NCBI GenBank assembly: GCA_002398875.1
Contig: DHCC01000047.1
Span: 1 to 27,419, forward strand
From: Bacteroidales bacterium UBA4912
GTDB taxonomy: Bacteria; Bacteroidota; Bacteroidia; Bacteroidales; Dysgonomonadaceae
Length of the DNA: 27,419 bases
Direction: 5' to 3'
Shown: piece by piece, positions 17,042-25,188 of the stretch
How the letters are laid out: every line of letters starts with the position of its first letter
How positions within the stretch are numbered: position 1 is the stretch's first letter
Program-made: the position numbers and the translations under genes
Notes under the pieces: generated by a model
What the model was told of the DNA's origin: nothing
Database searches by the model: none
What the model saw: only the letters and a program-made list of their open reading frames with translations

Positions 17042-20000
17042 ATGAATACAACAACTGAAAAACAAAGTAAACCAAAGAATGGAGTAAAAATTAATTATCT
17101 GATTTTTTTTACTCTAATCTGCATTGTATCTCTTTTTTCATTTTCTTGTTCAAGCAATCCAGAGAAACAACAAAACGTTCAGGAACGACTGAATGAAGAA
17201 ACATTTAAAAATCCGGATCGGATTTACTACCCTGAAACCTGGTTTCATTTTATAGGTGGAAATGTGTCTAAAGATGGAATTACCGCAGACCTGGAAGCAA
17301 TATCCGAGGCTGGATTTTCTGGAGTTCACCTGTTTCACGGACAATTTGGAGGAGAGTGGCCCGGAGTCTCGCCTCAGATTAAAGCTTTGAGTGAATCATG
17401 GGATGAACTTATCCTTTGGACTGCAGAGGAATGCAAACGATTAGGACTCAAATATTACATGCAAAACTGTCCAGGTTGGTCTTACGCGGGAGGTCCCTGG
17501 ATAGAACCTGAAAACTCAATGCGACACCTTACATATTCACGTACAGATATATCAGGTGGACAGGTAGTTAGTTTACAGCTCGAACAACCTAAGAATACAA
17601 CTGAGGAGTGGCATAATTATAAGGATCTGTTTACTATCGCTTTCCCCACACCTGAAGGTGATTCGGGAGAAAGATTAATACCTGCAGATGTAAGAAGCAG
17701 TCAACTTGAACCGGTAATTCGAGATTGTCTGATCGGTCAAAAAAAAGTTAAACTACCTCCTTCCACATCTGGGCCCACAATCATAGATATAAGTTTTTCA
17801 GAGAAAGTGACAATAAGAACAGTTGAATTTCCTCCCATCGAATCTTTTTCACACAATTGGTGCTATTCACCGGGTGTTACTGTATCTGTTTATGCAATAA
17901 CATCAGATAAAAAAGAGGAGATTGCCCATATAAAAATGCCTCCTAGCAGCTGGCAGGATGACCAACCTGTAACTATTGCATGTAAAGAGGTGAAATCCGA
18001 CCGATACAGAATTGAGATTAATAATCTCCATGATATGGAACTCTCTTATATTAACTTTTACACTGCAGCCAGACAGCAGAACTGGGAATCCGAAGCCGCA
18101 TGGACTTTACGCAGAATTATGAGAGAGGATTTTCCTGAACAGACAGAAAAGTCATGGGTAGATCCATCTAAGATTATAAACATTACAGATCTTATGGATT
18201 CTTTGGGATTACTGACATGGAATGTTCCCGAAGGTAACTGGACTTTGTTGAGAATAGGACATGTGAATACAGGCCAGAGAAACGGGCCTGCCCCACCAGA
18301 AGCAACCGGTTGGGAGGCTACTAAGCTTAATGTCTCCGGGATAAGGGCAAATTTTAATGGGTATATTGGCAGATTGATAAACGATGAGGGTGTACTTAAA
18401 GATGGTTTACTGAATGGAATACTGCTCGACAGCTGGGAGTGTAAAACTCAAACCTGGACAAGCGGACTTGATACGATATTCTCGGATAAATGGGATTACT
18501 CACTCTTCAGTATGTTCCCTGCACTTTTTGGGTATGTAGTAGGCGATCCGGAAAATACATCATTGTTCCTGCGTGATTGGCGCGTAACACTTAATGATCT
18601 GCTCGTGGAAAATTTCTTTGGTGAAATGAATCGTTTAGCCAAAAAAAACGATTTAAGACTCTCGTTTGAAACAGCCTCAGGTGATATTTTCCCCGGTGAT
18701 ATATTGGAATACTATAAATACGCGGATATTCCTATGTGTGAGTACTGGCACCCCAGGAGCGAATCTTATATCGGCAGTTTCGAATTTAAGCCGGTAAAAC
18801 CGGCTGTTTCTGCAGCTCACATGTATGGAAAGAAGAGGGTAGCTGCAGAAGCATTTACTTCATTCGATTTAACATGGAATGAGCATCCAAGATATTTAAA
18901 AGATATTGCCGATATTCATTTCGCTGAGGGAGTAACCCATCCTGTATTACATACTTATACACATAATCCCAGAACCGATTTTCTCCCTCCTGGCACCTCA
19001 TTTGGCTCAAAGATAGGAACTCCTTTTTTACGTTTACAAACCTGGTGGCAGCATATGCCATTATTCACCGATTATCTTTCCAGGTGTACCTATATGCTTG
19101 AGTCAGGCCACCCGGTCTCTGATGTTCTGATGTATCTTGGTGATGAACAAAATCACAAACCGGATCAATCACTCGATTTCCCTGAAGGATACAGATATGA
19201 TTATTGTAACCCGGACGTATTGTTAAACAGGTTATCTTTAAAAAATGGCCGATTGGTAACACCCGAAGGCATATCATACCGATTGCTCTGGCTGAATGAC
19301 TGTAAACGGATGTTACCCGAAACTCTGGAAAAAATTCTCTCTTTTGTTAAGGATGGAGCAATTATTGCAGGTGAACCACCTCTGAATATTGCAACTCTGA
19401 GTGGTGGAGAACCATCAAAGGCACGTTTTCAGAAATTAGTGGAAGAATTATGGGGAGATGGCACACATAAAGTAAGAAATGTGGGTAAAGGAAAAGTATA
19501 TATTGATGATATTGAGACCGTTCTTATTTCTGAAAACATCGTCCCTGATGTACGAGTTGATTCAAAAAATATACGCTGGTATCATCGTCAGACAAGTAAT
19601 GCTGATATCTATTTTATATCTCTGCCTCCTGAAGATGGCTTTCAGGGAGATATTACATTCCGTAACAATAAAAAATTTGTTGAGATATGGGATCCTATAA
19701 CAGGAAATATCAGAGTGGCAGAACCAGTAAATATGTCCGGTGAAATTACAACACTTTCCATGAATATTCCTGCAGGAGCCTCATTTTTCGTGATATTCAG
19801 AAATAAAAGCTCTGATAAAAAGGATATCGAATATAACTATACCGAAAAAACAGAGGTAACACAACCATGGAATATAAGTTTCCCAAAAGATTGGGGAATT
19901 GACACTTTATCCATTCAAATGGATGAATTGAAAGCATGGAAGGATATCTCTCTTTCTAATGAAGGCAAATCATATTCAGGAACCGCACATTATTCAAACA

Positions 20001-20335
20001 GCTTTAACTTGAATGAATTCCAACACGACAAGAGCTACCTGTTGGATCTTGGCAGAGTAGAAATGATTGCAAAGGTCTATATTAATGGTAAATATGTGGA
20101 TACAAAATGGTGTTATCCTTATCAAATGGAAATAAGCAGATATCTAAAAGAGGGGAATAATCTTTTAGAGGTGGATGTAACAAGCACTTGGTTTAACCGG
20201 CTTACCTATGATGCAGGATTACCCGAAAACGAAAGAAAAACATGGACAATCAGCGGACCTGAATCCGGCTCAACATTAATAGAATATGGATTATTAGGAC
20301 CTGTAAATATTTTTTCAGGCTCAGAAAAGTATTAA
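17042..20335 (+). CDS. GH106 alpha-L-rhamnosidase, lipoprotein
   Basis: Large alpha-L-rhamnosidase of family 106. The N-terminus is basic for 18 residues, then hydrophobic (about 19-35) to a lipobox SFSC with C36; the following SSNPEKQQ has no clear acidic surface-export signal. GH106 hallmarks are ETWFHFIGGNVSKDGITADL (65-84), EAISEAGFSGVHLFHG (85-100) and NCPGWSYAGGPWI (142-154). Candidate catalytic glutamates, by comparison with E461 and E593 recalled for BT0986, are E466 in LLDSWEC and E603 in AAEAFTS; CEYWHPR (566-572) is also strongly conserved. The C-terminal beta-sandwich (LDLGRVEMIAKVYINGKYV, then GLLGPVNI) resembles GH2-type jelly rolls. At 1097 residues it is full length. It follows GH78-2 by 105 bases and may share its transcript or have its own control through the inverted repeat upstream. 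Confidence 0.93.
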   Translation: MNTTTEKQSKPKNGVKINYLIFFTLICIVSLFSFSCSSNPEKQQNVQERLNEETFKNPDRIYYPETWFHFIGGNVSKDGITADLEAISEAGFSGVHLFHGQFGGEWPGVSPQIKALSESWDELILWTAEECKRLGLKYYMQNCPGWSYAGGPWIEPENSMRHLTYSRTDISGGQVVSLQLEQPKNTTEEWHNYKDLFTIAFPTPEGDSGERLIPADVRSSQLEPVIRDCLIGQKKVKLPPSTSGPTIIDISFSEKVTIRTVEFPPIESFSHNWCYSPGVTVSVYAITSDKKEEIAHIKMPPSSWQDDQPVTIACKEVKSDRYRIEINNLHDMELSYINFYTAARQQNWESEAAWTLRRIMREDFPEQTEKSWVDPSKIINITDLMDSLGLLTWNVPEGNWTLLRIGHVNTGQRNGPAPPEATGWEATKLNVSGIRANFNGYIGRLINDEGVLKDGLLNGILLDSWECKTQTWTSGLDTIFSDKWDYSLFSMFPALFGYVVGDPENTSLFLRDWRVTLNDLLVENFFGEMNRLAKKNDLRLSFETASGDIFPGDILEYYKYADIPMCEYWHPRSESYIGSFEFKPVKPAVSAAHMYGKKRVAAEAFTSFDLTWNEHPRYLKDIADIHFAEGVTHPVLHTYTHNPRTDFLPPGTSFGSKIGTPFLRLQTWWQHMPLFTDYLSRCTYMLESGHPVSDVLMYLGDEQNHKPDQSLDFPEGYRYDYCNPDVLLNRLSLKNGRLVTPEGISYRLLWLNDCKRMLPETLEKILSFVKDGAIIAGEPPLNIATLSGGEPSKARFQKLVEELWGDGTHKVRNVGKGKVYIDDIETVLISENIVPDVRVDSKNIRWYHRQTSNADIYFISLPPEDGFQGDITFRNNKKFVEIWDPITGNIRVAEPVNMSGEITTLSMNIPAGASFFVIFRNKSSDKKDIEYNYTEKTEVTQPWNISFPKDWGIDTLSIQMDELKAWKDISLSNEGKSYSGTAHYSNSFNLNEFQHDKSYLLDLGRVEMIAKVYINGKYVDTKWCYPYQMEISRYLKEGNNLLEVDVTSTWFNRLTYDAGLPENERKTWTISGPESGSTLIEYGLLGPVNIFSGSEKY

Positions 20336-20343
20336 AAAACGAG

Positions 20344-20364
20344 TGGAACAAATATAACGTTCCA
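20344..20364. repeat. Perfect inverted repeat TGGAAC-N9-GTTCCA after the GH106 gene
   Basis: TGGAAC (20344-20349) and GTTCCA (20359-20364) form a perfect 6-base dyad with a 9-base spacer, 8 bases after the GH106 stop. A U-tract does not follow, so it is not a standard intrinsic terminator. It could be a weak attenuating or stabilising hairpin, or a regulator site ahead of the GH127-like gene. Confidence 0.35.
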
Positions 20365-20397
20365 TTGGAAATTAGGAAATGGTAATTATATTGTTGA

Positions 20398-20414
20398 ATT
20401 CTTATTTTAAGAAT
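20398..20414. repeat. Short hairpin ATTCTTA-TTT-TAAGAAT ahead of the GH127-like gene
   Basis: Seven-base perfect arms around a TTT loop, 27 bases before the ATG at 20442. It is entirely AT-rich apart from one G:C pair, so stability as RNA is low. It is recorded because it is the second dyad in the same 106-base gap. Confidence 0.2.
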
Positions 20415-20441
20415 GAATTTTCACTGTAAAAAACAAATAGT

Positions 20442-22319
20442 ATGAAAACATCTAATAGAATCACTTACACACTCATTTTCATAACCATACTGGTATTTTC
20501 ATTTCATACAGCTAATGCTCAGGACAAATTATCCGGATCATTTGATGTTGAACTGAACGGTTATGCAGGAGACAAATTGAAAGCTTCATATAATAATCGT
20601 ATCCTTGCGCAGGATGCAGACAGATTAATTACACCTTTCACGGCAAGAGATGAACACAGTTGCTGGCAGAGTGAGTTTTGGGGAAAATGGATCACATCTG
20701 CGGTACTGGCATATAAATTTAACCCCACAACGGAATTGGCTGAGAAATTAAAATCGGCTGCTTATGGATTAATGGATACTCAAACAGAAGATGGTTACAT
20801 AGGCAATTATGCACCTGAAAGCAGATTGAAAGCGTGGGATATATGGGGAAGAAAATATTGCATGCTTGGGTTAATAGCCTATTACGATATTACACAGGAT
20901 GAAAAGGCTCTGAAATCAGCAGCAAAAGAGGTTGATTTCCTTATGAAGGAGCTTAAAGATAAAAACGCCAAAATTGTATTGATGGGTAATCACAGGGGTA
21001 TGGCCGCATCGTCTGTATTGGAGCCGGTTTGTCAACTATATACACGCACTGGTAATAAAAAGTATCTGGATCTTGCAGAAGAGATAGTAAGACAATGGGA
21101 AACACCAGAAGGACCTCAATTGATTTCAAAAGCTGATATTCCTGTATCTGAACGCTTTCCAAAACCAGCAAAAAACTGGTATGGGTGGGATCAGGGACAA
21201 AAAGCGTATGAAATGATGTCATGCTACGAAGGATTACTTGAACTGTACAGGATAACCGGAAAAGAAGAATACAAAGAAGCTGTTGAAAAAACATGGCAAA
21301 GTATTATCGATAGTGAGATAAATATTGCAGGTTCCGGTTCAGCAATGGAGGCCTGGTTTTCAGGTAAAGAAAAACAAACCATGCCAATAGCCCATTATCA
21401 GGAGACTTGTGTAACTGTAACATGGATAAAATTCAATCAGCAATTGTTACGTCTGACAGGAGAGGCTAAATATGCTGATGCAATTGAAAGGACTTTTTAT
21501 AATGCACTTTTAGGTGCAATGCGCCCGGACGGTTCTGATTGGGCAAAATATACTCCTTTGTCAGGGCAGCGACTTGAAGGTTCTGAGCAATGTGGGATGG
21601 GACTTAATTGTTGTAATGCCAGTGGTCCAAGAGGTCTGTTTACAATTCCGCAGACAGCTGTTATGCAATCAGATAAAGGAGCCTACATAAATTACTATAT
21701 AGATGGTACTTACCACTTTAAAAGTCCGGGGAATCAGACGATTGTTATTGAACAGAAAACCGACTATCCTGTTTCCGGTAAGATTGATCTGAACATTAAA
21801 GCAGGAAGTAATGATAATATGGAGATTGCTATAAGAATACCTTCATGGAGTTCAAATTACAAAGTCCTTGTAAATGACGTCCTTGAATATGAAACCGGTG
21901 ATAGTTCTCCCGGAAGTTATCTTAAATTGAAACGTGAATGGAAAAACAACGACAAAATTTCTATTGAATTCGAGATGAGTGGAAAATTACACCGATTTGG
22001 TGAGTCTCCGGAATTTATAGCTGTTACCCGTGGTCCCATTGTTCTTTCAAGAGATGAAAGAATAGGTAATCCGTCGCTTGAGGCTATACTAACACCAGTA
22101 ATTAACGAGAAGGGTTATATAGATTTGACTATAGAAGAATCGACAAATCCAGAACTTCATATGATTTTTTCTGCTCATTTTATACCGGAATCATATACAG
22201 AACAGGGATCACAGCCCATAAAAGTAAATCTATGTGATTATGCATCTGCCGGCAACAGTACAGATAGTTTCCCATTTTTCAAAGTCTGGCTGCCTCAACT
22301 ATATAACCCAAGAAACTGA
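20442..22319 (+). CDS. GH127-like beta-L-arabinofuranosidase family protein (DUF1680 type)
   Basis: Secreted protein of the GH127 superfamily, whose founding member HypBA1 releases beta-L-arabinofuranose using a zinc-bound cysteine nucleophile. Signal peptide 1-26 (HTANA-QDK). The alpha-barrel (about 55-400) contains LITPFTARDEH, QTEDGYIGNY (114-123) and YQETC (319-323). The four zinc/nucleophile residues of HypBA1 (E338, C340, C417, C418) map to E321, C323, C390 and C391 in LNCCNASG; E303 in AMEAWF is a candidate acid/base. C-terminal beta-sandwich domains follow (AIRIPSWS, FIAVTRGPIVLSRDE). The usual CCPPN motif is replaced by NCCNASGPRGL, so it belongs to a divergent subfamily whose substrate may differ. 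It ends 7 bases before the next GH78 gene, so the two are almost certainly co-transcribed. Confidence 0.85.
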   Translation: MKTSNRITYTLIFITILVFSFHTANAQDKLSGSFDVELNGYAGDKLKASYNNRILAQDADRLITPFTARDEHSCWQSEFWGKWITSAVLAYKFNPTTELAEKLKSAAYGLMDTQTEDGYIGNYAPESRLKAWDIWGRKYCMLGLIAYYDITQDEKALKSAAKEVDFLMKELKDKNAKIVLMGNHRGMAASSVLEPVCQLYTRTGNKKYLDLAEEIVRQWETPEGPQLISKADIPVSERFPKPAKNWYGWDQGQKAYEMMSCYEGLLELYRITGKEEYKEAVEKTWQSIIDSEINIAGSGSAMEAWFSGKEKQTMPIAHYQETCVTVTWIKFNQQLLRLTGEAKYADAIERTFYNALLGAMRPDGSDWAKYTPLSGQRLEGSEQCGMGLNCCNASGPRGLFTIPQTAVMQSDKGAYINYYIDGTYHFKSPGNQTIVIEQKTDYPVSGKIDLNIKAGSNDNMEIAIRIPSWSSNYKVLVNDVLEYETGDSSPGSYLKLKREWKNNDKISIEFEMSGKLHRFGESPEFIAVTRGPIVLSRDERIGNPSLEAILTPVINEKGYIDLTIEESTNPELHMIFSAHFIPESYTEQGSQPIKVNLCDYASAGNSTDSFPFFKVWLPQLYNPRN

Positions 22320-22326
22320 AATTTAA

Positions 22327-25125
22327 ATGAAAACAAAGAAAACACTTACTTATCTTACATTAACTCTACTTACACTACTTTTTACAACTTCTTGCTCAAT
22401 TAGCTCAAAAGGTAGCGTGACTCCTGTTAACTTAACTTTAGAGTATCTCACAAACCCATCTGGTCTGGATATAGAAATGCCTCGATTAAGCTGGACTTTA
22501 GAAGCTACAAAAGAGTCTGAATTTGGACAGAAGCAAACAGCTTATCGTATTCTTGTCGGTAGTTCAGAAAGGATATTAAAAGGCGACAAAGGTGATATAT
22601 GGGACACCGGCTGGGTTGAGTCTGACAACATGCAACTAATTGATTTTAACGGCACACCATTGGAATCTGACAGGACTTATTACTGGAAAGTAGCAGTAAA
22701 GGATGAAAAAGGGAATAAATCTAAATTCAGTGAAATCTCAACATGGAGTACAGGTCTGTTTTCACAAGATGATTGGTCTGCAAAATGGATAGGCACAGGT
22801 GAATCATACAATCCTGCCGAAGGTCCAAATAAAATGCAGGACCCTTGGTTCAGAAAAAGCTTTAATCTCAAGGAAAAACCAACAAAGGCAACGCTTTTTG
22901 TTGCATCAGTAGGCTATCATGAAGTATATGTTAATGGTCAGAGAATAGGTGACCATGTTCTTGCACCTGCGGTTACTGATCACACAAAACGTGCACGTTA
23001 TATAGCTTATGATATTGCAGCTGATCTCAATTCAGGTGAAAACGTTATTGCACTCTGGCTGGGTACATCATGGTCAATCTACGCACCATATAAAACGGAT
23101 GATAAACCTCGTGCTCCCATAGTAATTGCTCAGGCAGACATCTACAATAAGAAGGGTGAAATAACAGAGCGTATAATTACAGATGAAAGCTGGAAAACTC
23201 ATCCAAGCCCTAACAGATTAATTGGTAACTGGGGTTTTGGTGTTGGTGGTTATGGAGGAGAAATTTGGAATGCGAATAATGAAATAGCAGACTGGAATTT
23301 AGCTCAATTCGATGATAATGAGTGGGAAAATTCAACTGTTTTGAATCCTTCACTAACACTATCCGCACAGCAGGTTGAACCAAACAGATTAATTGATGAG
23401 ATTCACCCCGTTAATATTGAACACAGACCTGATGGATCATACCGTGTGGATATGGGCGTTAATTTTGCAGGATGGATTAATATTCATGTTAAGAGTAATC
23501 CCGGTGATACAATCAATTTCCAATTCTCTGAAAGAGAGCAGGATGATATGACATTCGCTTTGCAAAGTGCTTATGTAACGGATGAATCAGGTGAAGGCGT
23601 TTTCCAAAATCTCTTTAATTATATGTCAGGCAGATGGATCACAATCAAAGGTTTAACTTCTGCTCCCGTAAAAGAAGACATAAAAGGTTGGATGGTTCGT
23701 ACTGATTTTGCCGATGCAACTTATTTTGAGTGTTCTGATTCACTTCAGAATTGGATTTATAATACTGTCAACTGGACTTTCGAGAATCTCTCTTTAGGTG
23801 GATATATTGTCGACTGCCCTCAACGTGAAAGGTTTGGCTATGGTGGCGATGCACATGCAACATCAGAAACGGGACTTCTTAATTATAAGCTGGGCGCATT
23901 CTATACCAAATGGCTTGAGGACTGGCGTGATGTGCAGGGAACAGAGCCAATGGTGGGTAATATGAATAATCCTGAGTGGGCTCGTAAACAGGAAGGAAGT
24001 GGCAGAATATTAGGAGGTGGAGTTTTGCCTCAGACAGCGCCCACATATCACGGAGGCGGTGGTCCTGCCTGGGGTGGAATAGTTGTCACACTCCCCTGGA
24101 TAATGTATCAATATCATGGCGACAGAAGGATATTGGAGGATAATTTTGAAATGATTAAAGGATGGCTTTCATTTCTGAACACTCATGTAGAAAACGATAT
24201 GCTTAAAAGGTATGGCGGCAGATGGGACTTTCTGGGAGATTGGCTGTGGCCGAGTGCAACTTCTCAAGGAATGAATAATTATTCAGATGAAAATCTCTTT
24301 TTCAATAATTGCTACTGGGTATATAATCTTAAAACAGCGGCAAATATTGCAAATATAATAGGTAAAGAGACTGAAGCTCAACTATGGACTGATCAAGCAA
24401 AAAGGGCAAGCGAAAACATTCATGAAAAATATTATAATGCTGAAGCTAAAAACTATTCTGATCTATCGATGAGAAGTTTAGCTGCAGCTCTTTATGGTGA
24501 TATTATGCCTGCTGAACTACGATCTGAAGTAATGGCGAGTCTCGAAAATGAAATTATTAACAATCAAGACGGTCATATTGATGTTGGGATAACGGGAGGA
24601 GCAATGTTGTTCAAGGTGCTGCGTGAAGAGGGTCGTGACGATCTGATTTACTCCATGACATCGCAAACCACCTACCCCAGCTGGGGACTCATGAAAGAGA
24701 GTGGTGCAACTACTATTTGGGAAATGTGGGAAAAAGATCTTCCCGGGCATTCTCTGTTACATAGTTCTTATTTATACCCCGGCGCCTGGTATATAGATGG
24801 GGTTGCAGGAATAAAACAGGATAATGAAACTCTCGGATACAGGAAATTTATTGTTAAGGTACCAAAACTCACTGCGAATCAACTGTCGTGGGCTAAAGCT
24901 GATTTTGATTCTCCTGCGGGACTTATTAAAACATATTGGAGACGTGATGGAGTAAAACTTCAACTTTCTGTTACGGTACCACCTAATTGCAGTGCTACAA
25001 TATGGTTTCCGGAAGAAAGCAGTGAAAAAATAACGGAGAATTCAGGATTTGCAAAGCATGTAGGCAATAACGACGGATATCAATTATACGAAGTTCCTGC
25101 CGGCAATTACAATTTTTCGAATTAA
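22327..25125 (+). CDS. GH78 alpha-L-rhamnosidase 3 (FGYGGD type), lipoprotein
   Basis: Alpha-L-rhamnosidase with lipobox TTSC at C23 followed by SISSKGSV. Domains: fibronectin-like domain (about 33-142, NPSGLDIEMPRLSW, YYWKVAVKD), N-terminal jelly roll (VASVGYHEVYVNGQRIG), core beta domain with VDMGVNFAGW (374-383), and catalytic barrel. The acid motif is VDCPQRERFGYGGDAHA (495-511), giving D496, E501 and D508; Tyr replaces the Trp seen in its neighbours. GDW is at 637-639 and the general base is E799 in GATTIWEMW. In the N domain the usual E-[DHE]-Y-D-A-[RQ]-L block is degraded to EIWNANNE (312-319). A long glycine-rich loop, LGGGVLPQTAPTYHGGGG (562-579), is distinctive. At 932 residues it is complete. 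It sits 7 bases after the GH127-like gene. Confidence 0.93.
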   Translation: MKTKKTLTYLTLTLLTLLFTTSCSISSKGSVTPVNLTLEYLTNPSGLDIEMPRLSWTLEATKESEFGQKQTAYRILVGSSERILKGDKGDIWDTGWVESDNMQLIDFNGTPLESDRTYYWKVAVKDEKGNKSKFSEISTWSTGLFSQDDWSAKWIGTGESYNPAEGPNKMQDPWFRKSFNLKEKPTKATLFVASVGYHEVYVNGQRIGDHVLAPAVTDHTKRARYIAYDIAADLNSGENVIALWLGTSWSIYAPYKTDDKPRAPIVIAQADIYNKKGEITERIITDESWKTHPSPNRLIGNWGFGVGGYGGEIWNANNEIADWNLAQFDDNEWENSTVLNPSLTLSAQQVEPNRLIDEIHPVNIEHRPDGSYRVDMGVNFAGWINIHVKSNPGDTINFQFSEREQDDMTFALQSAYVTDESGEGVFQNLFNYMSGRWITIKGLTSAPVKEDIKGWMVRTDFADATYFECSDSLQNWIYNTVNWTFENLSLGGYIVDCPQRERFGYGGDAHATSETGLLNYKLGAFYTKWLEDWRDVQGTEPMVGNMNNPEWARKQEGSGRILGGGVLPQTAPTYHGGGGPAWGGIVVTLPWIMYQYHGDRRILEDNFEMIKGWLSFLNTHVENDMLKRYGGRWDFLGDWLWPSATSQGMNNYSDENLFFNNCYWVYNLKTAANIANIIGKETEAQLWTDQAKRASENIHEKYYNAEAKNYSDLSMRSLAAALYGDIMPAELRSEVMASLENEIINNQDGHIDVGITGGAMLFKVLREEGRDDLIYSMTSQTTYPSWGLMKESGATTIWEMWEKDLPGHSLLHSSYLYPGAWYIDGVAGIKQDNETLGYRKFIVKVPKLTANQLSWAKADFDSPAGLIKTYWRRDGVKLQLSVTVPPNCSATIWFPEESSEKITENSGFAKHVGNNDGYQLYEVPAGNYNFSN

Positions 25126-25188
25126 TCAATTAGTCACACACAAAATATTATAATCTAATCACATACAATTGAATCATAAAATTATAAC

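Noticed and set aside
20953..21294. 113-codon open frame on the minus strand inside the GH127-like gene
   Set aside because: It lies wholly within a well-supported gene on the other strand, has no recognisable domain, signal or ribosome binding site, and reads as a shadow frame.
25126..25188. Possible promoter before GH78-4
   Set aside because: No TAnnTTTG on the plus strand; the gap is short and the gene is more simply read as part of the upstream transcript.
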